From NCBI GenBank assembly GCA_015680685.1, contig MNCI01027496.1, forward strand, positions 35,949 through 82,048: 46,100 bases of DNA. The letters are read 5' to 3'. This document shows, piece after piece, positions 1 through 10,986 of this stretch (positions within the stretch are counted from its first letter, which is position 1; every line of letters starts with the position of its first letter). The DNA comes from Gnetum montanum. Its lineage: Eukaryota; Streptophyta; Gnetopsida; Gnetales; Gnetaceae. The notes below the pieces were generated by a model. The model did not search any database. It was given only the letters and a program-made list of their open reading frames with translations, and was not told the DNA's origin. The position numbers were made by a program, and so were the translations under genes.

Positions 1-1074
1 AAAGTGCTCCATTGGCATACCTAGACCATAGATCCTCAATGAGACATTTACAACAAATAGTAGAAATAATCAGTTGGGGAAGCAGGGAAGTCTCAAGCAT
101 GTACAAAGGAAGAGATAATTCCAATAGACCTGTAGAATCAATAGGACCCACAAGCAGTTAAGTCTCTTCACAAGTTTGAGAAGATGTGACTGGATACAAA
201 AAATATCAAGAAATGCTACATCCTTTCAAGTAATGTTAGAAACCAAAGAAGAAGTCATAGTGGTGGTGATGTAACACCAGAATGCAGTAGGAGCAGTAAA
301 GGGCATAACAAATCATATCAAAGAATCCTTTAATGTTCTTGTTGTGCCACCAATTGATATTACTAGAACTAAAGATGTGGAAACCATAGCCAAAATATCA
401 ATGATCCTCGTAGAGCATGAAGATGTATTGCCAAGACTACTGCAAATAGGAAAAATCATGTAGAACCTTTTTGATATCTCCAGTGATATCATTATAACTT
501 AATCTGAGTTTATCCTAACAAAAAAAAAAACTAGTCATTATAGAAACTAGGATGCAACATGTTGAAAGTGAAGTGTAGAGGTTATAGGAAGAATTGGTTG
601 CGCTAAGAGTAGAGAAACATGACCTTTCATGACACATTGGACTTGACTAATTAGACAAGTTTAAAAATGAATAGATTAATCAATTGATTACCAAATACAC
701 ATAAATGGATATGGAAAGGAAGAAGGCAATATGGGATGCTTTAGTAGCTAATTCCCAAACATATGCCCATGCTAAATCCATTACTAAATTAGAAGAAGAA
801 AACAAGAAGATTTTTGCCAAAAACATGAGGTTGATAGACATAAAAAAGAGGTAGAACATGCTAGAAAAAAATATTCATTAATTAAGAGAATAATTTGTCA
901 AAGTCAACCTTGAGATTAGACAATTGACCCATGAAAATAGAATCCTATCAATGAAAGAAGTTCACTTTATGTGATAGAAATTAGTAATTGAGATCAATGT
1001 GTAGAAAAATGAACATCTTTACAAGCAATGCCTAGATGGCCTAATAAGATGGTGTGTTCATAATGAATGTCAAG
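1..1074 (+). other. Decayed retroelement-like DNA with a coiled-coil-coding stretch
   Basis: No intact gene is present. Around 727-855 one plus-strand frame reads a lysine/glutamate-rich helix-like stretch (ANSQTYAHAKSITKLEEENK) ending in a stop. It resembles the coiled-coil segments of the gypsy-derived stretch at 13002-14040, and it lies directly upstream of a gypsy integrase remnant. I infer that it is upstream polyprotein or spacer sequence of the same dead element, but no enzyme domain is recognisable. The rest of the interval shows only short, broken frames. Confidence 0.35.
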
Positions 1075-2210
1075 GTGATATCTTGGCTCACATGCAACAT
1101 GGTATCTGTGGTGGATACTCTGTTGGGAAAAGAACTATGAAAAAGTCATCACTTGCAAGATGTTTTGGGATTATCATGTTTCAAGGTGTTCAACAATTCA
1201 TGTGTTGCTATGACAAGTACAAGTGTAGGGGAGGTATGTTCTCATGTATGGAGGGATAAAAGTAGTGGATCTACCCACTAGAACCCTTTGATGTGAAAAG
1301 GATTAACTTCATTGGTCACATCTCTTCTAACTCCAATGGTAAGGCATACATTATTGTATGTATATATTATTGCATGAAGTGGATAGAAGTTGATGTTGTT
1401 AAGGTCTATTCATCTACCACTATAGCAAAAATTCCTTAAAATAATGTGCTCCATAGGTCTGGTATCCATTAAATCTTGATTTTCAATAATAGTACATATT
1501 TTACATATAAGGTTTTAAGAATTTATTGAAATCTTGTGGGTTTCATCATAAGTTAACTTTCCTTTATCATCAACAGGCTAATGACTAGGTAGAAGTTACT
1601 AATTATGAAATATTTAGTATACTTATGAAAATAGTTAGTGGGTATAGAAGAGATTGGACCAACAAGCTTAATGATGCTCTTTGGGCCTATTAAATGGCAT
1701 GGAAGAATGCTATGGGTTACACACCATTAGAGTTGGTCTATTGATAGGTTTCACACCTACCTATTAACTTTGAAATGAAAACCTTAGATAATGTTTTGGA
1801 TTTGATATGATACTACATTTTGCTCAAAAGGAGAGGCTAATTAACCTCAACCTTCTTAATGAAAACTATAGAATTACCTTGATGCATAGTGAATTAGAAC
1901 TTTCTAATACTAATTCTTACCAAGATGTTTGTGTAAGAGAGTTTGATTTCAAAGCTAGTGATATGGTCCTTTATTTTAATCTACTACACTTGGTCCATAT
2001 GGGTAAGTTTCAATTTCAATAGGAAGGGCCATATATCATCCACACTAGTTATTAGTCTATCAAAATGCATATCTACCATTCTAATGATCTAGATAGAATC
2101 ATTTTTGTTAATGGACAATACCCAAATCACTGCAAAGAATATCCTTTTTGTTTGAGAGTGCATAATGTTCAATTTTGGGTTTTGTACTCAAAGGTCTATC
2201 AAGGGATAGA
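1075..2210 (+). pseudogene. Ty3/gypsy integrase remnant
   Basis: A degraded retrotransposon integrase read in the plus strand across several stops and frame changes. In family order, it shows a zinc-binding-like start (HMQHGICGGYSVGKRTM, then C..C-like residues), the core start EPFDVKRINFIG, then KAYIIVCIYYCMKWIEV, HHKLTFLYHQQAND.VEVTN, RRDWTNKLNDALWAY and YTPLELVY. These match the plant gypsy integrase core (normally IDFIGP, TDRGTQF, HPQANGQVE). The first catalytic Asp is Asn (INFIG). The second Asp region reads FNNST. The Glu of VEV is kept. The second zinc-binding His is replaced by Tyr. It therefore cannot encode an active enzyme. It lies just outside the palindrome and has no copy at the right end, so it marks the unduplicated flank. 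Family assignment is firm; the exact lineage is not. Confidence 0.8.
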
Positions 2211-2489
2211 CATGGATTAGTTCTAGAGGAGAATCCTCCATGCCATGCTGAATTTTTCTTTATTTTACTTATCTGCCTTAATAAAGTTAGTGTGTTTAGT
2301 TAATACTTGATATTTTTGAGCTTAATGATCAATCATGCAGAATATTTTTTTTTCTTAAGTACATTTGTATGTATATGAGAAAAAAATTTGATGTTCTTTA
2401 TGAATGCTCAGCCAATAAGCCAATGGTGGATGGATGAGTTACAGATATGATGATGATGTATGAGTACCAACTAGGTCAAAAGTTAAGCC

Positions 2490-2726
2490 TTGATTAATGG
2501 AATGACCATACAACAAAGTCCATTCACGTACTTTTTTCTATCCATCATCGATGAACTAAAATTAGATTTAGTGACAAGCATGGATTCACACTACAAGCTA
2601 GTAAAGTTAATTCCATTTGAACTATGGGTATGTGGTGGATCCATGCTTGAGGGGATGAGCTCCAAAATCCCAGAAGAATGCTTGGTTACTAATAACAAAA
2701 GGATGTTCCATCAAGGGTCTTTATGA
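2490..2726 (+). CDS. Hypothetical 78-codon ORF, mirrored in right arm
   Basis: An ATG-to-stop frame of 78 codons (MINGMTIQQSPFTYFF… ending MFHQGSL). The mirror copy at 43782-44018 has the same length and about seven to eight amino-acid differences. No domain, signal peptide or membrane segment is recognised. Staying open in both arms is weak evidence, because the arms differ by only a few percent. The setting (transposon-rich, no promoter seen) makes a retroelement fragment more likely than a host gene. Confidence 0.2.
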   Translation: MINGMTIQQSPFTYFFLSIIDELKLDLVTSMDSHYKLVKLIPFELWVCGGSMLEGMSSKIPEECLVTNNKRMFHQGSL

Positions 2727-2999
2727 CCACTAAATGGATGTTATCGATGTAATAATATCAAGATATACATGTTACCTTGCTTGGCCAACTTGGTTAAAAG
2801 GGATTCATGATCTTACAAACCCATACATGTCATGTGGTTAGGGATGAATTCTCATGTCATGTAATTCAAAGACTCTAGGTAGTGAGCTAGTATTCCAATT
2901 ATTTTTGTACCCTCATGCATCATCAAAAATATCTCATAAAAAGAAAAGAAAAAAGAAAAAAAGGAGGAAACAAATAGAAAAGAGAAAAAGATGAAAGGA

Positions 3000-3018
3000 A
3001 TATATATATATATATATA
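3000..3018. repeat. (TA)n microsatellite
   Basis: About nine TA units following a long purine-rich tract (2935-2999). Conserved in mirror position near 43490-43508. Confidence 0.8.
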
Positions 3019-5454
3019 AAAAATAGAATGTCAATAATGAAAAGAAGAGATGATGGGAGGAGTAATGTAATCCCAAGGTTATTGGTCCACATAAATTAGT
3101 AGTTTTACCATCTTGAACCAACCATGTGATTTCTCCATTTAAAAAAAAAGAAAGTGATTATACCAATACCCATGTAAGCCTTTTTCATGTTCAATCTATT
3201 CCCTATATAACTTGGACCCCAATTTAATTGTCTAAGAAAATCTCCTATTCCATCCATACCCATGGCCATGGAGGTCCTGAAGTCTCTTCCTTAGTGAACT
3301 TTGGTAATGTTAATTATTGCTTTCACCTAATTCTGAAATTCATTCATTATCATGGATCAAAATTTGTTGGAATTGGGATCAATTACCATAGTAAGGGGAA
3401 TTGACAAGAGGGTTTTGGTAGGGCAAAGTTTGGGAAGCCTACCATGCATATGTGCATGGATGGAGGAAAACCAAACTAGGGTCTTAACTTTTGGGTCTTT
3501 TGTGATATGTCACATTGGTTTGATTTTATCAATGGTTAGACCATGAAATAAATAAGGCTAGATGGAATTGGTGGAGGTAGGTATAACCTTACGCTTACAA
3601 AAGGGACTTGGGAGTCTATCCCTACCGAGTGGATGACTAAAAATGAAGGGATGCAGTAGTCTATCTCTTGCAACATATAAGACATGTTCATGTGCTCCAT
3701 GAGCTAATTAAATGATTGGTTGGGAATTTAGTAATATTTCACTCTTTTCATCCTTTTTATTCATCTGCATTCTTCATTACTTTCATTTCAATTCTTGTCC
3801 ATTGTTATGTATGGTAGGAAATCAATTAGGAAATGTAGAGGATAAGATTGGTCATCCAAGGTGATAAACTCATATTTAATGCTAATGTTTCACTAGTTGT
3901 TTGGAATTCAAAGGTGTTCCATTAACAAATTTCACAAGGGAAGGAAACAATGGAGTTTTCTTTGAGGAGGATCCACTTGTGAATCCTTGATGGTATGCTA
4001 TGGTGAGCAAGTAGACTCAAGCTTAACTTTCATGATGGTGGTGGTTGCATGACATAAGGTACTTGGTTGGTCTTCTAATATAACTAGGACTATCTTCTTC
4101 TACTTTTATTTTCTAGTTATATTTTTAATTATCTTAGTTTGCTTTAGTGGGAGTGTCATAAGTTTTAGATTCTTCTTTGTTTTTTGGTTTATTTTTTTCC
4201 ATGTTTACATCTGTAATTGTTATGTTGGTATTTTTCAATGCATGTTGTGAGTTAGTGTTTCCAAAGCTAGTGTCTCATAACTTATTCATGAGGGATAAAC
4301 ACTAATGGATACATGTTTTCTGATCCTACCTTATTCTTCATACCTATGTGCATATTTGACATTGGGTTGTGAAGTTGTTTTCCATGTTTTCTTTGGAGAT
4401 TATACTTACCATTGTTGTTGTACATGATTTTTTTAATGGTGGTTTAATGCTTAAAGGTTTCATATAATTTTTAGCATTCTTGCATCCTACCATGCTTTGG
4501 CAAGTGCACCCTTGAGCCATGAAGATAACATCATTTAGTTCCACTTGGAGAACACTTGCTTGATCCATAAACTGAAATCCTCCCTCAAAAAGAGGATTCG
4601 AAGGTGAAGGTGTTGTCTCCTAGAACTATAACCATAGGACATGCACAATACTTGGTAGTTGAATACAAACTAAAAAGAATATACTAAAGATCATTCATCA
4701 TACCTAAGGCATATTTAGTTCCTCAGGAATGTCAGAGAACTCTTCTTGCTATTCATCATTCCCTAGCCTCTCTCTCTCTCTTCTCATAGTGTTTATTTAT
4801 AATATATCCTATGTTAAAGTATTTTTATTGTTATATTCCTCCACATTGATCTTGTCATGTTTCTAGTCATAGTTATTGTAACTTGATTATTAAAGTTATG
4901 GAACTAGCTTTATCTAGTCATTAGGAGATGATGAAGCATCTTGTGGTAATTTGTATATAAATAATAAGAATTAGATCTAGAAAGTGTTTTAAACATCTTG
5001 TGTTTATAGTCTAGTGTTTTTGGTAGAGCTCTTTCTCCCTTGCATAAGATGATTTATGTCCTTGTTTTTATGTGCTTTGGATTATTGCTCTTATAAGTGT
5101 GTCTAGACTCTATTAGAGTGTTGCCATGCTTACATATCTTAGAATTGTTTGGTTGATGTTGTGTTTAATGTTTGTGTGGTACATAAAGATTAGGATATTT
5201 TCTCATTTTTACTATTGATTCCTTTAACATTAAAACATTAAAAAGATCATAAAACATCAAAACAAAAAAAATATTTATTTAATTATCCTTTTCATAAGTT
5301 ATGACAACTCAACCTTACTTAAGAAGGTCATAACTACATGGCATGGTACTAGGCCATTGAGATTATGAGTAAAAGCCATTTTATTGCATTTTATATATGG
5401 TGTTATACCTATTCCTTAAGGGATTATGACATGTGTGAGATTGGGTGTGATGGG

Positions 5455-5535
5455 ACACGATATCACAAGGGCTGCGATATCGCGTATGCAATATCGCGTC
5501 TTCCCCTGCGATATCGCGTACGCAATATCACGGTG
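5455..5535. repeat. GATATC palindrome array in LTR U3
   Basis: Repeated dyads of the form (g)cgatatcgc joined by gta(t/c)gc, themselves symmetric (gcgatatcgcgtatgcaata). The same array, longer and better preserved, occurs in the 3' LTR at 10993-11102 and in both right-arm LTRs (34735-34840, 40973-41057). It lies just upstream of the TATA box, where enhancer or repressor sites are expected. Many units show C-to-T or G-to-A changes. Confidence 0.8.
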
Positions 5536-5547
5536 CACCATCATATC

Positions 5548-5555
5548 TATAAATA
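5548..5555 (+). promoter_or_regulatory. LTR TATA box
   Basis: tataaata followed by a GC-richer stretch. It is identical in position in all four LTR copies of this element (for example 11118-11125) and is the likely start region of the retrotransposon RNA. Confidence 0.7.
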
Positions 5556-5817
5556 AGAGGTGGCTCTCCCTTGTTTCATCATCCTAGGCTAGAAGTAGGG
5601 AAATTGTGGCAGATTGATCACTCCAAAGATAGAATATTTTCTATGTGCTCACAATAGGAGTCCCAAAGTGAACGGATCTTTATTTAAGCAACATTGTACC
5701 TGAACACAAGTTGTGTACGACAATAAAGACGAGCTTTTTGAATAAACCTTGTAGTGCATGGAATAGGATTTTATTATTATTATTTCTTATATTTTATTTA
5801 TTACCTGTTCACGTGGA

Positions 5818-5997
5818 ATGAGTACAACTTGATTACGAGAATTTAAGGATGTGTACGGATAATCAAGGAACGGATGCTCATCGCGATTAGTTTCTCTCTC
5901 AACCTTATCTCCTAGTAACGCAGGATGAGTACGACTTGATTACGAGCATTTAAGGATGTGTACGGATGATCAAGGAATGGATGCTCATCACCCTTAG
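5818..5997 (+). repeat. 73-bp direct duplication inside the LTR
   Basis: 5818-5890 and 5925-5997 both read atgagtac(a/g)acttgatta…aaggatgtgtacggat…ggatgctcatc. A third, weaker relative lies near 6095-6125 (gtgtgtacagtaagtggga). The motif is conserved in the 3' LTR and both right-arm copies, so it predates amplification of the element. Confidence 0.85.
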
Positions 5998-6419
5998 GCT
6001 AGCTAAGTGCCTCAGTATGACCACTTCGAGCATGTGTGTTACGCATGGTGATCCCAACAACGATTAGTGTTTGGTAGCCACGATTGCATAGGTTCAGGGT
6101 GTGTACAGTAAGTGGGAATGGATGCTGACACTAGGTAATTTAGGCTTAGTTCATTAGTTAGAGTTAGTAATTAGTTTCTCAACCCTTCACACTGTTAGCA
6201 TAGGAGACATAAAACATAAAAGACTATAAAAATCATATACCTTAGACTTGCTTAACCATACACCATGACAACTACAAGTAAGTCTGGGAAGACAACAAAT
6301 AATTAACCCTAAGTGTTCCAAGAGGCGTGTAGGCACTTAGTCTGAGGAGTTCAACTAGATCATGTGTGCTACGCTTGTATTCGTATGGTTGAGTGTAGGG
6401 GTATCTCACCACTCATCAT

Positions 6420-6437
6420 TGGCGCTGTTGTCAGGGA
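6420..6437 (+). other. Primer binding site, tRNA-Asp type
   Basis: TGGCGCTGTTGTCAGGGA closely matches the complement of the 3' end of plant tRNA-Asp (TGGCGCCGTTGCCGGGG), the primer typical of Athila/Tat-like gypsy elements. The differences are mainly C/T and G/A changes. The right-arm copy (40070-40087) is TGGTGCCGTTGTCGAGGA, decayed at other positions. Confidence 0.82.
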
Positions 6438-6558
6438 CTAAGTGTTTGTGCACCAAATAGAACATAAAGGATATCACTCAAATTGTTGGGAGCCTAAACA
6501 AACCTTCAGGTTAATTAAGCGAAAAATTTTATAATGGTGAAATAGCACAGTGATAAAA

Positions 6559-8667
6559 ATGTCTTCTTCTCACAAAAGTAATTCACCACCTATGACTAAT
6601 ACTAGAGACAATTGACAACATAAAACACATAACCAAAATCAGCCAAGTCCTAAACAATACAAGATAGTCTATACACATCCCGATGAGTATATTCCAAACT
6701 TTACCTTTATCCTCCATCAAGATGAATAGCTGTGGTGGAGAGATCTGCAAGGTAACATCGTGCTACCCCCAGATCGATCAGTCCCTAACATGCTCTTCCG
6801 TGCCTTGGCATAGATTAGCATGACAGAATTATTTACTGAATACATTGCAGAAGACTTTGATATGAGCGATTATCATCCCACAGAAGCACAACGTATGAGG
6901 GACTCAAGGCAAGAGAGTCAACATACACTTTTGAAAGGCAAAGGTCCACATGTCTTTAGCGAAATAGGAGATGAGGAACCCCTTATAATGGGTTCTCTAA
7001 CAAATGATGTTCCCCCTCCTAACAATGGTGAGGAGGCTAGGTATCAGAACCTAAGCTCAACGATACATAACACTAGTTCTGATTCCCGTGAAAATCAACT
7101 GTTCATAGAGGGAACAACCACTCATGCTAAGGACGGGCACTTAGATCGTCATAATGATCAAGGCTAAAGTAGTCGAAGAGAAGGCAAGAAACATCATCAT
7201 GGCGATGGTTCCCCTTCCTCTTCTCCTTCATCTCATCACTCACCCTCTCCTTCCACGTCTAGGCGTAGCCACCATGAACATAAAGGTGAGGATAGAGGTA
7301 AGACAGACGAAAGACCTCGATGGGAAGGTCGAGAGAGAGGAAAAGGGCAAGAACATAGGGAGAGTAGGAAATCACGAAGACATCACAGGCATCATGAAAG
7401 AGATTATCATGATGAGCCCCTACTCGCGACCCGAAGTATGCTTGACATAATGGAGGCTATTAGTATTCCAACAAGGCACTAAAAGGATAGTCAGATCAAG
7501 CATTTAGATATGAACAATATCTCACGTTTTGAAGGGGGATACAACACTGATCCGCAGCATCATTTATAGGCATTCCATGATGCCTGTGCCTTGCAGAATA
7601 TAGAAAATGAGTGGAAAAAGCTTAAGTTGTTTCCAAGGATACTCACTAAAGAAGCAAAGAGTTCGTACCTGTCCTTAGAACTGGAAACCATCAGGAGGTG
7701 GAGTACAATGCTAGAAATCTTCAACGATAAATATCAGACGTACTCCAGAGTGTCCAATTTGTGTAAGCAGATCCCAGGCTGGAAACAAGGTACTTATGAA
7801 CCCTTAGATGCTTCCATGGACCGCAACTACACATTGTTATATCATTGCCCAGGCCATGGGTACGCTCAGCAGGATCAACTTCGCCACATTGTGGATGGGC
7901 TAAGGCATGAAACGAGAAGAAGACTTGGGACTTATGCCTAAGGGAGACTATCACAACTTAGAGCCCATGAAGTACATCACTTGTTGGAACAAGTAGCAAA
8001 AGAAGAAGGTGAGATACGTAAAAGGAAAAGTGTAGAAGAATACAACCGTGATCCCTCCCTTTGAAAGAAGGGAGTGAAATTCTATGATGAGGAGGATGAG
8101 TCACCACTCGAAGAGTTGGTGAGTCGAAAAACCTTTCTGATCCAAAAATTAACAACAGAAGTATCGGCTAAGGTAGATCAGTTGTGGGATTCCTTACACT
8201 CAAGACTTGAAAGTGTTTTGAAAATTGTAGAAGAGTCTAAGGATGAACGAAGTAGTCACAAAGGTAAGGAAAAGCGGAGAAATTCAAGCCCTAAACATAA
8301 CAAGGGTAAGGGGAAAATTCCTATCTCTGATGAGGCTGTGGACTCTGACAAAGACGATGATGGTGGATGTGAGATTTGCCAATATGACCATCCTAAGGGA
8401 TGTTATCTAGTTATCTTACATCTACATGAGTCTGGGGTGTATGCACTAAATCCAAGACTCAACCAACGGTAAACACCCCGAAGGTTACCTTATCCTCAAG
8501 GTAACCCAAGGCAGTTCCACCAACCACTAATGTACTATCCAATTGGAACTCCGCCACAGCCCATTGGACAGCATCAGCAGTGGCAACACCTACAGTCATG
8601 GGGGATGCCACTGTTGACACAACAGTACCCTTACCAGCAGCCCGATTCTTATGATTATTATGTGTAG
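6559..8667 (+). pseudogene. Gypsy gag pseudogene (left arm)
   Basis: One continuous reading frame of about 700 codons from ATG at 6559 to a TAG at 8665. It is broken only by about nine in-frame stops and, as far as I can follow, no frameshift. In order it has an N-terminal region, a charged His/Arg/Ser-rich linker (about 7170-7420), the retrotransposon gag core (FEGGYNTDPQHHL, AFHDACALQNIENEWKKLKL, SLELETIRRWSTML, FNDKYQ, PLDASMDRNYTLLYHCPGHG, GLRHETRRRL), a lysine-rich tail, a zinc-knuckle-like CEICQYDHPKGC (C-x2-C-x3-H-x3-C) and a Pro/Gln-rich end. Several stops (near 6724, 6811, 7567, 7939 and 8470) are CAG or CAA in the right arm, showing C-to-T decay after duplication. Gag would form the virus-like particle. 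No RT or integrase follows, so the element is non-autonomous. The left copy ends at a ~1-kb deletion. Confidence 0.88.
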
Positions 8668-8946
8668 CAACTGGTTTCTGAATCTAAGAACAGCTACTAG
8701 GAAGAGCAAACTAATATGCATGGAACGAACTAAGGAAACTCATGCTAACAACAAGGGCATAGACACATTGGAGTATGAGCATCGCCAACTTCCACCCCTC
8801 AATCTAAGAACATCAATGGGTAGAAGCTGGGCACTATTATGAAATTCAAACAGATGCTCATTATTTTGGATCTCTCCCTTTCCATTCAGTCATGGGGGAG
8901 ATGGCCACCTATGCTAATCATTGGAGGTCCTCAGTTCTCTTTAGTT
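8668..8946 (+). other. Remnant of gag-pro after internal deletion
   Basis: At about 8680 the left arm jumps from the gag tail (gcaactggtttct) to sequence that in the right arm lies about 1 kb further on (aacagctactagg). The protease-coding part is therefore missing here. The remainder carries a purine motif (agtcatgggggag, about 8888-8900) resembling the element's polypurine tract, then enters the minisatellite. Confidence 0.6.
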
Positions 8947-9155
8947 TTTGTTTTACACTTTTTTTTCCTACACATTTTTGTTTTACATGTTTTTATTTTA
9001 CAAGTTTTTGTTTTACACATTTGTTTAACACGTTTTTGTTTTACAAGTTTTTGTTTTACACATTTTTGTCTTACGCATTTTTGTCTTACACATTTTTGTT
9101 TCACACATTTTTGTTTTACAAGTTTTTGTTTAACACATTTTTGTTTTACAAATTT
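8947..9155 (+). repeat. 15-bp minisatellite (catttttgttttaca)n
   Basis: Degenerate tandem copies of catttttgttttaca with variants such as cttacg, tttaaca and aagt. Because 15 is a multiple of 3, the repeat stays open in two overlapping frames and creates false ORFs (8839-9267 and 8892-9161) with a five-residue repeat (FCFTH). In the right arm the array is absent and a single N sits at the corresponding place, so its length there is unknown. Confidence 0.9.
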
Positions 9156-9204
9156 CTTTAACTTTTCTTGTTTTTATTTTATAACATCGTTATACTTTTC
9201 CATT

Positions 9205-9237
9205 TGTGTGTGTGTGTATGTGTGTGTGTGTGTGTGT
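9205..9237 (+). repeat. (TG)n microsatellite
   Basis: TG dinucleotide run with one TA interruption, directly following the minisatellite. Mirror copy (CA)n at about 36600-36632. Confidence 0.9.
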
Positions 9238-10973
9238 CATCCACCATGTAAGTTTGTCACCCAATAAGTATTCTTCCTGATGGTATGACCTATTTTTCAT
9301 TGATTGCTAATGTTTCGTTTTTACCTTTATGTTATAATGTTGATACTAAGGTATGTTCTTTTGATATGGCAGGCAATGAGTCCACTTCATCCATCCATCC
9401 ACTAAAGTCTATAGTCTCTCTTGGCTTGGAAATGTACAGTCCCCTTTCTAATAAGAACTTTAACGAATCGGTGACTGGGTACTTCTCAAACTAAGGAAGG
9501 ACTCAAGGTTTGAAAAGGGTGTGACTTCAAGGGAACTTGATGCATTTGTGTTGGCCGTTCTCTTAGGTGCTTAGATGTTTTCTTTTTGAGTTTTCTTGTC
9601 GTTCCAATGTTACCCAATTATTGGAAGCTGAGACAATAAAAATAAGAAGTCTTTCCATGGTATGGTTCTCACACATAAAAGCACAAAAAAAAAACAAAAA
9701 AAACAACAGCAAAGAGAAAAGAAAAGAAAGTGATAATTCAAAGCACACCCCTTAGATGAAATAAACTTGGGCTACAAGCACTGGTTATGGAACTAAAAAT
9801 GTTCCCTGTAACTAAGGCCCTTCTCGCTTCCCATTCTCTCCGTGTTTCATCGAAATGGTGGTGGCTCTTTGGAGGAGGCATTCTTGTTCTTCAAGTGGAT
9901 GGTTTGGCCAAGTGCATTGATGCGAAGTCACTGGATGTGCTTGGTTTAAGGCTAGAGTTGGAATGAGATTTTCCAAGTCACATTAATCATGAAACACACA
10001 AGGGGCTATACACCACGTTGTTCTTGGGATTCCATTGCATTCTCTTCTCTCCACCCTTTTCTCCATACTTCACCTCATTTCTAGTTGTATCATTAGTGTA
10101 TATTTTGGTAGATGCATTGTTTTCTTTTTGGTAAATTCTCACGATTGAGAATTTAACTCTTGTTCCAAAGGATATTCCCAGAGCCTACAGACTCTTTGAA
10201 TGTGGGATTGTTAGGGCATTAAGGGCATGAGCTTGCTTTGCGAAGGACCCACTGACATTCCTATTTGGTGCACTAGTTAACTTCTTTCCCTTAACATTTT
10301 GCAATTAATTTTATTTTGTTCATTTCCATCTTGACATCCATTTCATCGATGTCTTAGTTGTCTCTTTTTATCCATCTTCTTGTTCTTATTCTTTCTCCAT
10401 TCTTTCACTACCAGAGGTTCATGATTAGTCATGGGGGTATGGGGCCCAATTTTTTTGATTTTCTACTAGCCCCTACACCTTCGGTAGTCATCATTTATAT
10501 ATTTCCAGATCCGTAATTAGCCATACCACAACCCATCCAATAGACTTACACCGAAGCAAGGTATCAATTACATGATATTTCATCTACCCTTGCTAATACA
10601 AGACTATGTTGTGTGTGTAGATGAAGATCATGCAACAACGGACCGGATCTGGAAGGACCACTTGGAATGGAGCAGTGCTAGAAGTAGTTATGTAGGAGCA
10701 AGATCGATGATGCACTTACAAATGGACAACAGAAGGTGCAATCTTGGCGTTGGCAGTAGCACAAATTATTTCTCTCTCTCTCTCTCTTTCTCAGCTGCCA
10801 AATCAGGCTTGATGTCAATGTAATAAGGTGTTCACCCTTGTTGCCATGAACACCAGTCTATTATGTCTTGTAATGATGATCCATTCACATGTCATCCCAT
10901 TAGTTTCTATTGAGTCAATAATCCCATACCTACCTAATATTATTGTAATGAACTCGAGGACAAGTTTTCATTC
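9238..10973 (+). other. 3' internal region of the gypsy element, no gene recognised
   Basis: Sequence between the gag remnant and the 3' LTR. A 69-codon frame at 9285-9494 is also nearly open in the mirror copy (36354-36554) but has no recognised domain. There is no RT, RNase H, integrase or envelope-like signature in either arm. A second purine motif followed by TG (agtcatgggggtatgggg, about 10427-10444) resembles an extra polypurine tract. A (TC)n run lies at 10771-10791. Confidence 0.55.
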
Positions 10974-10986
10974 AGTCATGGAGGTA
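10974..10986 (+). other. Polypurine tract of gypsy element
   Basis: agtcatggaggta directly precedes the TG that starts the 3' LTR. The mirror copy (34843-34855) reads agtcatgggggta on the element strand. It would prime plus-strand DNA synthesis. Confidence 0.65.

Larger units (their letters stand above)
2284..5447. other. Outer segment of left arm, no gene recognised
   Basis: About 3.2 kb with only short reading frames. It contains a purine-rich run followed by a (TA)n run near 2939-3018 and a few small frames also open in the mirror copy (for example 4344-4568 minus, 74 codons, three replacements versus 41943-42167). None shows a domain I recognise. It is probably old transposon-derived DNA. 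The (TA)n and purine tract are also present in mirror image near 43490-43560. Confidence 0.5.
5448..6418 (+). mobile_element. 5' LTR of non-autonomous gypsy element (left arm)
   Basis: Begins TGATGGGACACG and ends CTCATCA, one base before a tRNA-Asp-type primer site. It is 971 bases long, exactly the length of its mirror copy at 40089-41059, and is repeated in direct orientation at 10987-11952. It contains a palindromic CG-rich array at its start (about 5455-5535), a TATA box (tataaata, 5548-5555), AATAAA-like signals near 5725-5745, and a 73-base direct duplication (5818-5890 and 5925-5997). No convincing target duplication is found because the partner LTR lacks its end. Confidence 0.88.

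Noticed and set aside
2852-3121. 89-codon minus-strand ORF rich in Phe/Tyr/Ile
   Set aside because: Generated by the purine tract and (TA)n run; not a membrane protein gene.
5365-5556. 63-codon ORF overlapping the LTR start, also open in the right arm
   Set aside because: It runs from flanking DNA into the LTR and its GATATC array. No domain; openness reflects low arm divergence.
7721-8155. Minus-strand ORFs within gag
   Set aside because: Antisense shadows of the gypsy gag frame, which is supported by conserved gag motifs.
8947-9155. CRISPR-like regular repeat
   Set aside because: The units are contiguous with no unique spacers, and the sequence is plant nuclear transposon DNA.
8839-9267. 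Two overlapping ORFs (142 and 89 codons) with Phe/Cys/Thr-rich repeats
   Set aside because: They are the 15-bp minisatellite read in different frames. Unit length is a multiple of three, so no stop arises.
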